A DNA stretch of 64,000 nucleotides from Panicum virgatum (Eukaryota > Streptophyta > Magnoliopsida > Poales > Poaceae), in NCBI RefSeq assembly GCF_016808335.1, contig NC_053146.1, positions 43,156,809 to 43,220,808 on the forward strand, given 5' to 3'. Position numbers and translations under genes: made by a program. Shown in pieces: positions 45,617 through 57,700 of the stretch. The notes under the pieces were generated by a model that searched no databases, was not told the DNA's origin, and worked only from the letters and a program-made list of their open reading frames with translations. Within the stretch, counting starts at the first letter, position 1, and each line of letters starts with the position of its first letter.

Positions 45617-45920
45617 GATCAGATCGAAGTGACAAAAAACGGATTGAGGCTGGTCTTATCCACTGGCCTCACAGAATAAATACATCCTGGCATGCTACGG
45701 AGCCTAGCAGGTTTAGTGAGGCCGGTCCCAGCGACCGGCCCCAAAAAATAGACAATTCTTGTTTACAGTCGAAATTGTTACATTGCGGACAGACTTTAGC
45801 CTGCTCTGGCAGTTGGTTAGTTAATGAGCATTCAGTTTCGAGGGGTAATATAGAGACGGCCGGCCCGTGCGGTCGGCCGAAAATTTTCTTTTGTCATCTC
45901 CCCGTGTTTGCTGTCGACGT
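45617..45920 (+). other. Gag-pol spacer of element C, possible intron
   Basis: Pol resumes in another frame after about 300 bp with no conserved protein. There are two GC-rich inverted repeats (GGCCGGTCCCAGCGACCGGCC near 45722 and CGGCCGGCCCGTGCGGTCGGCCG near 45858) and a pyrimidine-rich acceptor-like end at about 45900-45924 (GACGTGGCAG). Ogre-type Tat elements have an intron near here; a good donor was not found. Confidence 0.4.
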
Positions 45921-45924
45921 GGCA

Positions 45925-48900
45925 GATGATGACGAGTCGCCTGCGTCCACAGTCGATTTTACAGGCGAAGGCAAGTTGGGGTACGGGTTTACATCAGCTG
46001 ACGATTTGGAGGAAGTTGATATTGGTCCCGGGGACAAGCCGCGACCAACATTTATCAGCAAGAAGCTAGACCCAAGCCTGCGTGAGCCGATGATAGCACT
46101 GTTGAAGGAATACCGGGATTGTTTCGCGTGGGATTATACTGAAATGCCTGGTCTGGATAGAAGCATCGTCGAGCATCGGCTCCCGCTTAAGAAAGGATTT
46201 CGGCCGTTTCAACAACGAGCAAGGCAGATGAAGGCTGAAGTCGTAGAGGAGGTCAAGAAAGAGGTGCAAAAGAAGTTGGACGCAGGGTTCATCAGGCCAT
46301 GTAGGTATGCAGAATGGATCTCCAGTGTGGTCCCTGTACAGAAGAAGGATGGCCGATAGAGAGTCTGCGTGGATTTCAGAGACCTCAACCGAGCGACGCC
46401 AAAGGACGAGTATCCGATGCCCGTGGCAGAAACATTGATCAACGCCGCTGCCGGTCTCAAAATGCTGAGCTTTATGGATGGTAACGCCGGCTACAACCAG
46501 ATTTTCATGGCCCTAGAGGATATAAGCAAGACCGCGTTCAGAGTACCAGGCGCGGTCGGCTTGTTCGAGTACTTGGTTATGACCTTTGGATTGAAAAATG
46601 CCGGCGCAACGTATCAACGCGCCATGAATTACATTTTTCATGATCTCATCGGCAAGCTGGTAGAAATCTACATTGATGATGTCGTGGTCAAGTCCACATT
46701 GGCTGGGGGGGCATCTGGAAGATTTGCGTAAGGTTTTGGAGCAGACTCAGAAGTTTGGGCTCAAAATGAACCCGAAGAAATGTGCCTTTGGCGTATCGGC
46801 CGGTTAGTTCTTAGGATTCCTGGTACATGAGCGAGGAATTGAGATCGGCTTGAAGAGTCAAGAAGCGGTAAAGACAATGAAGCCGCCTACTACGAAGAAG
46901 GAGTTACAGAAGCTCATCGACAAAATCAACTTTGTCAGACGATTTATCTCCAATCTGTCTGGGCGCATCGAGCCGTTCATGGGTCTGGTGAAGATCAAGT
47001 CCGAGGATGAGTTTCACTGGAGGGCAGAACAGCAGCAGGCTCTTGATGAAATCAAGGAATATTTGTCAAAGCCTCCAGTATTGGTTCCGCCTCAACAGGA
47101 CAGGCCTTTCTACGTGTACTTGTCTGTGGGTGACACTTCCATCTCCTCGGTTCTGATTCAGAAACATGACGATCAGGAGAGGGTTGTCTTCTACCTCAGT
47201 AGGCACATGTTGGACATCGACACCAGGTATCCTGAAATTGAAAAGCTTTGCCTTTGTTTATTCTTTACATGTACAAAGCTTCGACATATTTTGCTCTCGG
47301 CGGAAATGATCGTCATATGTAAATTGGATGTCATCAAGCATATGCTGTCGGCTCCTATTCTAAAAGGCCGACTAGGAAAATGGATGTTTGCGTTGTCAGA
47401 ATTCGATATCCGATATCAACCTGCAAAGGCAGTCAAGGGACAGGCACTGGCGGATCTCATTGCAGACAGGGTCAACACTGACGTGTCTGCACTTTTTGTA
47501 AGTGCTTGGGCCATGTTTTTCGACGGATCGGCTTGTGATGATGGGTGCGGCGTAGGAATTCTTTTGGTATCGCCTCGTGGGGCGACTTATTCTTTTTCCA
47601 TCAGGATGGCTACTCCATGCACCAATAATTTAGTAGAGTATGAGGCTGTTCGCAAGGGGATGGAATTACTCCTAGAAGCTGGTACAGAAGCAGTGGAAAT
47701 ATTTGGGGATTCGAAACTGGTGATTTCTCAGCTCACGGAAGAATATAAATGTGAGAGCGAGCTTCTTTTTTCGATATGGATGCAGTGCCGTGAGTTGATG
47801 TCACAATTCATGTACATTAATTTCCACTGGATACGAAGGACTTTGAACAGTGAAGCCAATGACTTGGCACAGATGGCTTCTGGATACAAGGAAACAGCTG
47901 ATGGGGTCGATGTAGAGGTTCAGTTTCTAGAACCTGGAGACTGGAGAGCCAATATCTTCAATTATTTGAAGGATTCGGCTCGGGGGGCACCCAGAAGGAT
48001 AAGACTCAAAACTATGAAGTATGTTCTGATAGGGGACGATATGTTCTACAGGACTTTGGAAGGACTGCTGCTTAAATGTTTGGGGCCTTCGGAGTTGAAT
48101 CGGCTCTTGCATGAGGTTCATGAAGGAGCCTGGGGTACTCATCAATCGGCTCATAAGATGAAATGGCTGATTAGACGATCGGGATATTACTGGCCTACCA
48201 TGCTTGAGGATTGCTTTAAATATTACAAGGGATGTCAGGCATGTCAGAGATTCGGCAAGATTCAGATGGTGCCGGCATCAGTAATGAATCCTATCATTAA
48301 GCCATGGCCGTTCAGGGGTATGGATATGATTGGCCAGATTAACCCGCCATCTAGCAAAGGTCACTACTGGGTTTTAGCTATCACAGATTATTTCACAAAA
48401 TGGGTGGAGGCGGTACCCATGAGGTCGGTGGCATCGAAAGATATGATCAGTTTCGTTAAAGAGCACATCATTCATAGGCTTGGGATTCCTCAGACCATTA
48501 TGACCGATGGAGGATCGGTCTTCATATCGGAGGAATTTAGAAAGTTTGCCGATGACACGGGGTTCAAGCTGATCAGATCATCCCCGTATTATGCCCAGGC
48601 TAATGGACAGGCTGAAGCATCCAACCAGAGCCTTATCAAGCTGATCAAAAGGAAGATCGATGAATATCCTAGGCGCTGGCATGAGGTGTTGTCAGAGGCT
48701 TTGTGGGCATATCGTATTTCGTGTCACGGATCCATCAAGACGTCACCATACCATTTGGTCTACGTTCAAGACGCTGTGTTGCCATGGGAGATCACGGCCG
48801 GATCAAGGAGTGTTGAGTTTCAGAATGATCTATCGGCTGAAGAGTATGCAGCCTTGATGAGCGGTAATGTGGAGGATCTTACAGAGCTAAGACTTTGGTC

Positions 48901-49192
48901 ACTCGAGAAGATCAAGGAAAACAAGGCTAAAGTTGCTCGTGCATACAACAAAAAGGTCAAGCCGAAAGAATTCCAGGTTGGAGACCTAGTTTGGGAGGCA
49001 GTGCTACCATTGGGAACTAAAGACAGGAAGTATGGTAAGTGGTCTCCTACTTGGCATGGACCGTACAAGGTTGATCAGGTCCTGCCTAGAAATGCATACA
49101 TACTTGAAGAATTAGATGGTGTCAAGTTTCCTGTAGCCGTCAATGGCCAACACCTCAAGAAATATTTTCCGAGCACGTGGGAAGGCGACTAA
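45925..49192 (+). pseudogene. Element C pol: RT, RNase H, integrase
   Basis: RT motifs: DCFAWDYTEMPGLDRSIVEH (about 46115), WISSVVPVQKKDGR, VDFRDLNRATPKDEYPMP, LSFMDGNAGYNQI and an intact box YIDD (about 46670). The frame is broken by TAG at 46357-46359, a G run at 46705-46711 that shifts the frame by one, and a TAG near 46804. From 46850 to 49192 the frame is open for 780 codons: RNase H (FFDGSACDDGCGVGI with VEYEA and FGDSK), an HHCC finger (CKGCQACQ-like KGCQACQRFG), the integrase core (D of MDMIGQI, D of MTDGGSVF, E of GQAEASNQ) and a C-terminal chromatin-proximal part with FQVGDLVW. Confidence 0.92.
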
Positions 49193-49214
49193 CAAGAGCT
49201 GATGAGATCCATCT

Positions 49215-49475
49215 GGCTGCATTATAAAAGGCCAACACGTTGAGTTGGCCAGTAAAAAAAAGCAAAAATGAGATAGGCCAACACGTTGAGTTGGGCAGTA
49301 AAAAAAAGGCAAAAATGAGATAGGCCAACACGTTGAGTTGGCCAGTAAAAAAAAGAGTGAGAGAGGCATCACCTCCAGAAACAGTAACATTAAGGAAAGC
49401 CGATGCGTTGCCATCACCTCCAGGAATAGTAACATTAAGGAAAGCCGATGCGTTGCCATCACCTCCAGCATATAA
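49215..49475 (+). repeat. Two short tandem arrays after element C pol
   Basis: The first array has three units of about 48 bp, each with GGCCAACACGTTGAGTTGGCC (or TTGGGC), a 7-bp stem hairpin, followed by an A run. The second has about 2.5 units of 44 bp with GCATCACCTCCAG ... CATTAAGGAAAGCCGATGCG. Confidence 0.85.
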
Positions 49476-49858
49476 AAAAAAGAGTAGGATCTATTCTATC
49501 GACCAATTGTTGAGAGCATCGGGAAGCTACAAGAGATCACCAACAAATTGCCGATGCCGCCAATACTGCCAATACCGGTATGACGAGCAAACTTTATTTC
49601 TTACTGCAAAATACTTGGGAATTTTGAATTTAAATAGCTTCGCTCCTCAGTGATATGCTAAATTCCTACCAGAGCCATATATACACATTTAAAACCTTTA
49701 TACATATGCTGCTTGTGTTTGCATTGAGCATTGTCAAATTCTTTGTGATCCTTGTGAGATTCGCTTCATATTTTTTAAGATCAAGATCACGCAACCACTC
49801 ATATGCTGACTTCTACATTGGAAGTTACGCAAGTATATGACTTCTACATTGGTATTAC

Positions 49859-50695
49859 TCGTACTGAAGCATTTTTTATGACGAGTAGTGCTAGTTATCC
49901 TGATTTTCGTAGCATGATTTTTAGTAGATTCATCATGCTTTTGTTGCTTATCATCTACGAACATCATGTCATCTCTGCGCGATCATGTTTTAATCTTATA
50001 CTAATTCTCGTTGCATGGAATTAGTCGCGTAGAGGTGACACTCTGCTCCTTTTTTATCTAGTAGATCTAATCAGTTATGGTTAGTTCTTATACTTAAGAA
50101 TTGGCGTAATATCTGCTAGTTTAGGCCTTGCAAACGGGTTGGACGATCCGGCGACGTATTAGATGCTTTGCCTCGATCTTAATAGGGATTGATCCGGGAA
50201 TCGACTTTCGCTTGTTCTTAGGCCTCTTTTCTGGTCAAGGTTCGGTTATCTTTTACGCTCGTTAGGCCTAACTACGTGTAGGATGTTCCGATCTAGCAGT
50301 GAAGCTTTTACCATCGTGGATTAGATTAGCTAGATTTAATTGAAGCAGTTTTTGCAGTTATTTGCTTTATCCATTACCATCTGGATATGCAGATCCAATC
50401 TGACACCGGGATTCGATCGGCTCTTTAAAGCCGATGCTAGAGTCGTCCTAGGGAGCCGACCACGGCTCGGACTAATGTTTACATGTGTCTGTGTTTGTAG
50501 GCAAATCTTCAAAGGCACGTTCGCACCCTCCTGATCGGGTATAGATCAGGTGGCACGCCCTGCATCTCCGGAAGCGACGGCATGTGCCAGGATCTGGGCC
50601 GTTGACCGTGGGACCGGTGCCAGCCAGCGCCCCGGCAGCCTCCCGGCTCCTCGTGTTGCCTGCCACTACTCGTCGGTGGGTTTTGACCGACAATA
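49859..50695 (+). repeat. Element C 3' LTR remnant
   Basis: 837 bp, the same length as its partner 41668-42504 and nearly identical. The promoter-bearing first 331 bp and an adjacent polypurine tract are absent. The join is at TCGTACTGAAGC. Confidence 0.88.
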
Positions 50696-50700
50696 GCCAG

Positions 50701-51472
50701 CCACCGCTGCTGCCACCCTCATCTCTCTCCTCTCTCTATCTCTCCGCCGCCTTCCTCCGCAGCGCCGGCCACCATCGCCGGCGCCCACCCACGCTGTTGC
50801 CGCCCCCGCTGCCTGCCGGCCACCACCACCCACCCCCGCCGCTGCCGCCCCGGCTGCCTGCCGCCCGCCGCCGCCCATCCCTGGCCCCCTTCTCCCTCCC
50901 TTCCAGAGCGCAAATCCGCCATCACCACCGCCTGGAGCTTCATTCCGTCGGTGAACCCCGCCCTAGCTGCAGTGTCTCCGGCTGATTCACCGCGCTGAGA
51001 GCCCAGCCGTGACCTCACCGTCAACCCCACCCTCTCCTCTCGACTCGTCGGGCGCCGCATTGACTCATCGCCGACAACCACGAGCCGCTCCACGCCGCCG
51101 AACCACGTCACCGGTGAGACCCTATCCCCGGCCTCCGTATCCACCAACCGACCGCGTGGGAGTGTTCGTTGTGTCCTCGCGCAGCTCGTGCGCGTGCCGT
51201 CGCGTCGCGTTCACCGCCGGCTTCACCAGAGCACATTTCGCGCCGCCGCGCCGCCATGGCCTTCGCCGCTCGGTCGTCGTTAGCTCGCCGCCGGCGCGCT
51301 CCGACCCCACCGATCGCGTCACCTGATGCGTCTCGCCGCGCTGGTCCTCCTCATGCCGCGCCTTGTCGCCGGCGACCACCTCGTCGGCGGTACCCTCTAG
51401 CAAAAGCCGCCATGGCCGCACCCTTGACCAAGCCGCTGCCGCCTGCCACCCACCGCCGCCCACCCCCGCCAT
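50701..51472. other. Interior of the Mutator-like element
   Basis: Very GC-rich; open frames on both strands are likely compositional. Near 50717-50770 a CTCTCTCCGCCGCC-type block repeats part of the TIR. It might contain a captured gene fragment, but I recognise no protein. Confidence 0.45.
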
Positions 51473-51800
51473 GGCCAGCGCGCTGCGGGCGGAGGGCAGG
51501 CACGCGGCGGCGGTGGGCCGAGGCGGAGGACGGCTGGGGCAGCGCCGGCGGTGCCACTACAGAGGAAGGCGGCGGAGAGAGAGGAAGAGAGGAAGGAGAG
51601 AGTGGGCGGCTGACATGTGGGTCCTGCAGACTGACATGTGGGGCCCACTGCCACATCAGCGAAAACCACCGTGAAAACTAGCCAGGGGGTGATTTGTCCG
51701 GTTTTGAGAGTTGAGGGGGATTCCATTCCCGGTATTGTAGTTCGGTGGGGGTTATTCCGGATTCCTTGACAAGTTCAGGGGGGTGAATTGGACTTATTCC
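51473..51800 (-). repeat. Mutator-like right TIR
   Basis: About 328 bp, the inverted partner of 41007-41336 with scattered substitutions. It ends GGACTTATTCC before the 9-bp TSD. Confidence 0.85.
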
Positions 51801-51857
51801 TTAATAGAAATGGCGCAGTCTAGGGCCGTTCGTTCAAAAAAAACTTTCCTTGCATTT

Positions 51858-53439
51858 CTATTTTTTCTTTCTTTTCTATTGTATTTGTTTAGTTATTTGT
51901 TCTCTTTCTTTTTTTTCTTTTCTGATTATGAACCTTATGCACAGTCTTTATTTGAATTTGTAATTTATCTTTTGCATAATTCATATCAACCATATTTGTT
52001 TCTTATATAATTGAATGTTAACATATCTATACTTATACTTATTTGTTACTATATAGAAAACTATTGTTCATATTTAAGAGCAAGTCCTGCTCAATGTATA
52101 TTAAATTATTTGTATATTAGACTTATTAGTTGATGACTGAAATAATTTATTTCCTTTATATACTAACTTATTTAGCACATGTATATATGTTTATAAGAAT
52201 AACCTTTTGGATCTAGATGTATTTGTTCTTCATATAAAATTATTTGTGCTTATAACTAATTTGTTGATAATATAAAATTCTTTATTTGCTTTGGATATTA
52301 AATTATTTGATGATGTTGACTTATTTGTTCAAGATATTTATTTCTATTATTTATTATATACAATTAATTGTTTGTGATGTTAATATTTGTTTGTATTATT
52401 ACTATTTGTCTATCATGTTTAATTTTTTATTTGTAAAAAATAATTATTTGTTCATATTGTTAAAATATTTGTTACAGTAGCCAAAATCAATTATTTAGCA
52501 TTAAAAATATGATTTTAAAAGTATCATGCAAACATAGAAAAGTGTGGTTTTTGTCGAAGATCTTATCGTAAGAAAGATAATAGAGCAACCCAAATTAATT
52601 TGGATACTCGGTTTAATTTTTATACCTTTGTTTTAGTTTCAAAGTTGCATGCATTTAGCTGATGCCATCATCGTCGTTTTCTTTTGCATGAAGGCATGCA
52701 TAGAATCTTTAGTCAGCAACATGCATTTACACACAAACAGCCTATATGGTCTACATTGTTGGGATGACAACCCATCTAACACTGCATTAATTTATCATCT
52801 TCGGATGATGATTCATGCATTTGTCGCCTTTGGTGACATGTAGTCTCACCAGGTGTAGGGGTTGGGAAAGAGACGTCTGCCTTCTGGGTATTACCACGAT
52901 ATATATTCAAAGAGAGGAAAAGTCCAAAATAGTTACTCGAATATGATTAAAATTTGAATAATCTTATAAATTATTTTATAGTTCAATTAACTCCTTCAAA
53001 CTTTTAGGTTTAATTTATTTCGCATGGGTGCATTAATGATATATATTTCAAGAAGAAAAATGTCTAAATTACTCCCTTCAATTATGATTAATGTTCGAAT
53101 AACAATCTGAACTATTTTTTGATTGAATACAAGTGAGTGTGCCACAATATATATTCCAAGAAGGAAAATGCAAAAATTGTTCCCCTCATCTGTGATGAAA
53201 GTTTGAATTACCTACTAAACCATCTTTTCGTTAAATTTACTCCTGCAACTATAGTAACTTTTCCCTTAATAAGATTTATCTTTTTTTAGTTCTCCGTGCA
53301 CAAGTAAAGTTTTAAGTTAAAATATATAGAATTATAGTACATAGCAACTCATGTTAAAAATTAATTATAAATTTGTATTATTACTTTTAGGACGAGTTTT
53401 ATCTACACTTACGTGTAGCTACTCCTACTGCTGTATCGG
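51858..53439. other. AT-rich intergenic DNA
   Basis: No gene. Very AT-rich from 51900 to 52500 with many TTATTTGTT motifs. It contains the degenerate array listed separately. Confidence 0.5.
52896..53265 (+). repeat. Degenerate tandem array, about three units of 105-140 bp
   Basis: Each unit starts with ATATATATTC(A/C)AAG-like sequence (about 52900, 53038, 53146), continues GGAAAATG or similar, and later has ATGATTAA and TTTGAATAA variants. Strongly diverged. Confidence 0.55.
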
Positions 53440-53478
53440 GTTTGCAGGGGACGTTTCACCCGCTAAGGGTGTACTGGT

Positions 53479-53703
53479 TCAATTTGCGGCGGGGCAAGCA
53501 GGAATCTTCACGATCATCTGACAGCGCTCGGTGCCCAGCAAGCTAGACTTGTGTCCGGAGTACTGTGGGGGCTCAGTGTAGTCAAACGCCCTGAGCATCT
53601 GCCACAGCAGACGAGGAAAGTGGCCGGTGTGGAGGGCATTGGAGTGCGCCCAACCCTCAGCGTCCACGATCACGTGCGTGAAGCTAGCCATCTGTAAGAA
53701 CAC
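53479..53703 (-). CDS. Small ORF in LARD-like interior, unknown function
   Basis: 74 codons, starting MASFTHVIVDAEGWAHSNAL and ending IPACPAAN. It is preceded by TGTGTTCTTACAG, which looks like a splice acceptor directly before the ATG. Upstream (54003-54030) another TTCTTCTGCAG suggests a multi-exon leader. The composition looks coding, but I know no function. It may be a fragment of a protein carried by this element family. Confidence 0.4.
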   Translation of the reverse strand: MFLQMASFTHVIVDAEGWAHSNALHTGHFPRLLWQMLRAFDYTEPPQYSGHKSSLLGTERCQMIVKIPACPAAN

Positions 53704-54720
53704 ATAGCACTAACGTAAGTCACAGTTTTCAAAAGAAACAGGTTTAAACTTGGTAACGCAACACAAATAAATTTTTAAGAACACATAGTAAAAACATGGT
53801 GATCCAAATAAATTTTTGTGAAGCGCAACCGAAGGTAACAAAACAAACACACAACTTGGGTAAGCAAGATGCATGCCACGTTCTAGCGTTTCTCACCCAA
53901 ACAAGTACCAAAATATGGTATACGAGAACATTCGGTGGCACAATTACGTTCTCTCCCTATATATAGACTAGTCGTTCCTACGATCAAGGATTTATAACGC
54001 GCTTACGGAGTTAGTTTCCTGCAGAAGAACACAGAGACAGATATAAATATCCATTTCTGGACCCTTCGTGCCAGCACACACGAACGGCCCCCATGTGTCC
54101 TACGCCACACGGGTAACGCATATGCAGTTTCCCACATATTCACACATACATTACCATCCACTATAGAGATGGCACCCAGACGTTCGACGCTGAATGGGCA
54201 GCGCTGCATACGTCATAACAACGTATTCACTTTCCGTACACTCGCCTTACGGGACATCCAAGGGTAGACGTGTCCCAAGGGTCACGGTCATGGCCAACCG
54301 CATGACAGGTTTACATTTCGTAACATTGCCTTACGAAATGGCCGTGATCACAATCACACGGCATGAAATCCGCACTCCATATCAGGCGGCAGATAGCGAC
54401 AGGCTCATTTGAATTGAGCCTTATCACCTCCTCGTGTGCTCAACATACGGGACCCGCGCACGTATGAAACACGTGGGCTATTCTAAGGACTACCAGAATG
54501 CTTACCTTGCTTACCTCAACGTAGGTGCGTCGTTACAGAAGTAAGGTTTAACAAAAAGTAAAAGCTGAAAGTGCTGGAATAAAATAGATACTTAGTTGCC
54601 ACCTAACTTATATAAATAATTAGGGCATACGAACTATCTATTCTATTCCTTAGCGCATCTAGCGTCAACTTTTCGAAAAAACCCGAAATCGTTGCAAGGT
54701 AATCACCCCAGTGCAATTTA

Positions 54721-54734
54721 GAGCTCTGATGCCA
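54721..54734 (-). other. Primer-binding site (initiator Met type) of LARD-like element
   Basis: The minus strand reads TGGCATCAGAGCTC two bases after the LTR end. This is one mismatch from the classic TGGTATCAGAGC. Confidence 0.75.
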
Positions 54735-54736
54735 GC

Positions 54737-57700
54737 TGTAGCAGCACCGTCCAAATTAAACCGGCTTAAATGCACCAACCATCATCTTAATACTTAATCA
54801 AGTTACTGTGCACTTAAAACGGTGTAACCTGACAGGCTGTCGGGTAAAATCCCGATTAAACTACTGTACTCCAGGATCACAATTGCACTTAGACCCGTAC
54901 AAAGATGAGCATAGGTGTTACCAGCATACAGAAATCTTCAAATTAATTTACAACACCAGTTTTACATAAAAGCCTTAAATACAAACAACAGAGTTCAAAC
55001 GCACAGCGGAAGTTTAAAACTGAGTTCGAAATACAATACGATAGCTACGACGACGATAAAAGGTGAGCTCCACATCCTGCCCACCGATGTGACGCCAACC
55101 TGCCCAATCTTCACGGGGAAGACGGGGCCCACTCGACGGTCCAACCTGGAGGAAGCGGCTGTCCAATCCAGGACGCACAGATCTCCTCGAAGTCTGCCGG
55201 GACACAACCTGCTCAGAGGGGTTACAACAACAACCCTGAGTATACTAATACTCAGCAAGGCTTACCCGACCTTGGGTATACTTAGCCCATTACCTAGACA
55301 TGCAAGGCTTTTTGGCTCTGGAGTTCTTTTGCTGAAATGCTGCTAGGATTGAATCCTTACTTTCAATATTTTAGCTCCATTTAGTATATCAAGTATTAAC
55401 TAAGTTCGCCTATTCATCTAAAACACACATGGTGGAACAGATTATCTTTTAGTAACTTCCAAACCAGTCTTTTCCAATCCGTTTTCATTCCACTTTCTTA
55501 CTACGATGTGACAAAGAGATCAAGGCTCTCATAACCGCGAGTCACGGCGAATCGATCTGATTTAACCTTGCAAGGTGGACCTAACTCACACGACACATGT
55601 AAGCCCCGTCGGGCCACGCGCGTCAACTGTTTCCAGATTACCACGACATCTGAACTACGCCTGCTAAAACCCAGGTGATGGGCCCCTCGCAGTGAACTCC
55701 CGGAGAACCCGGAGGCGGCATCCTATCCAACACCCGCCAACTCCCACGCCCAGCGTAGCATGGCGGAATTCAAATCACCGCTGTAAGGTGGTACACAGCT
55801 TACCGGTTTCGACTACCTCCTACTTCCGGTATGTGGTTAGTACTGTTCAATCCTCGATCAGCACTGCCAACAACGGAACGGTCCTCAATCGACACAGGCG
55901 GAGCTTACTTTCCATCCATTCCATACCACAACCAACTCATTTCCGCCCGGTCTCCATTTCTCTTTACTCAACAATTAATTTCAAGCCAAAGCTAAGGGAT
56001 CAAGATCCTAAACTCGCGAGTGACAGTAATCACTCGACTTCTACCGAAATCCTATTTAGCAAAGCATTTCTATCGACACCTGCATACTAGTATAGGCCCA
56101 CGGTACCTAGGGAAACATGCATACTATGGTTCCATTCAACTCCTAGAACATAAATGCACAAAACTTAAATAAACATTAAATTATTAAAATAAGGTTATGC
56201 TCCGGGACTTGCCTTGCAGGTCAGCGGGGTTAACTAGGTCTCCGGGGGCGTGCTCAACGGCGTCCTCCTGCTGCGCTCCTGCTCGTGGCTCCTGGACCGG
56301 CTCAGCAACTAGCTCGTGGACAGCGTCGTTCGTGGCGTCTACACGAATAAAATATGTCATGCAACAGATAGGACACAGAGCAATGCATAAGTGCTTACGA
56401 TGCGAAAACAAAGTTCAAACATTTAGCCTGAAGTGTTTCCAACGAAAACAACTACTAAAATGACTTAGGTTAGCATGGATTAACAGGAGTTTGCTTTGCA
56501 TGCATGAAACAATTAACTAACCCTAGCAAGTAAACGAAGTATAAATAGATCTACCCAAAAGCGCATAGCAACATGCCATGAAACTTTTACAGTGGACTAC
56601 ACATGAAATGAGTAAGCCACTGCGAATTTTCCATAATTTTTAGAGTTATAGAACAAGTGGTACAAAATAGACTAGGTTAAACACAAAATGAATTTTCACC
56701 AGAGAAAAAGTGATAAAATGCATGCTTAAGCATTTTTCCTCAGAAGATCATGATTTTATAAACCTAACAAAATTTGTTTGGCATTTTTCGCATTTTTCTG
56801 TGATTTTCTACGCAATTATAAACTTTCAGCCGAAAATAGAATAATTAAACAAATTGAAAAACATAAAAGAGGGGGGCTGACAGCCGGGGCCCACCCGTCA
56901 GCGAGCCCGGCCCGCCCCCCTTCCTCTGCTCCCCGCGCTCCAGGCCGTGGTCGGCGGGGCGGCCAGACACCGCGGCGGCGGCGGCGGCCTGGCCCGCTCG
57001 CGGCTCGCCAGCTGCGCGGCCTGGCCCGACCGCGGCCCAGGCAGCCCGGCGGAGCCGGCGCCCGCGGCGGTGCGGAGGCAGGGCATGACGGCGCGTGGCC
57101 GTTCCGGCCCGGCCGGCGGCGGAGGCGGCGTCCAGGCGGCGGGGTAGTGACCTATGGGGGCCGGCGGCTGTGGGGCGCGCGGGATGCGGGGCGCGCGCGG
57201 GGCAGAGCGCAGGGGGCGCGTGAGGAAACAGGGCGGCGGCGCACACGGAGCAGGGCGGCGGCGTTCCGCCGGCGGCGGTGCAGGGCGGTCACGGGGTGGG
57301 GCGGCGCGAGGTCCAGGGAGGCCAAGCGGCCCAGGGGCGCGCGGTAGGGGCGAGGGGCGGCGCCCAGGGAGGTCCGGCGGCGTGCGCGCGGAGGCGGCGG
57401 CGCGTCCACGGTGGCGCGGCGGTGCTGCGGCGGCGATAGCGCCCGAATCGAAAGGGGAAACGGACGGGGAGCAAGAGGAGGTCGCGGGGAATCTCACCGG
57501 GGGCTCGTTTTGCGCGAAGGAAGGCCGGAGGAAGGTCGTCGGCGGAGAGGGGCGGAGCTCGGCCAGTGAAACTTCGACGTCGAGCTCTGCTCGCCTCCAC
57601 TCGCTGCTCCGAGGAAGGAGAAGGGAGGAACGGGACGGGACAGGAACCTTCGAGGCGTTCGCGAGGATAAGGGCGCCGACGCCGAGGTCGGGCGCGATTG

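Larger units (their letters stand above)
41337..50695 (+). mobile_element. Element C: Ty3/gypsy retrotransposon
   Basis: 9359 bp flanked by GCCAG (41332-41336, 50696-50700). It starts TGTTATTGCC; the right end reads GACCGACAATA where the 5' LTR has GACCGACAACA, a single change in the final CA. Gag-PR-RT-RNase H-IN order on the plus strand makes it gypsy; a second RNase H-like region before integrase suggests a Tat-like lineage. The 3' LTR lacks its first 331 bp. Confidence 0.9.
41007..51800. mobile_element. Mutator-like element (non-autonomous) in the 3' end of LINE 2
   Basis: It is flanked by the 9-bp duplication TTAATAGAA (40998-41006, 51801-51809), the length typical of Mutator-type insertions. 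Long inverted repeats start GGAATAAGTCCAATTCACCC. Without the gypsy guest it is about 1.4 kb. The interior is GC-rich with no MuDR-type transposase seen. Confidence 0.88.
37312..51843 (+). mobile_element. LINE (L1-type) number 2, 5'-truncated, with nested insertions
   Basis: A 15-bp TSD, ACTTTCCTTGCATTT, lies at 37297-37311 and again at 51843-51857 after an A run (51836-51843). Between them, minus the nested elements, is about 2.9 kb of L1 sequence, from the linker before the RT to the 3' tail. The 5' end lacks the endonuclease, as expected of incomplete target-primed synthesis. Nested guests are 37476-38330 and 41007-51800. Confidence 0.9.

Noticed and set aside
50584..51681. Captured gene in the Mutator-like interior (Pack-MULE)
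   Set aside because: Open frames are compositional and I recognise no protein; part of the region repeats the TIR. A translated search would be needed to claim capture.
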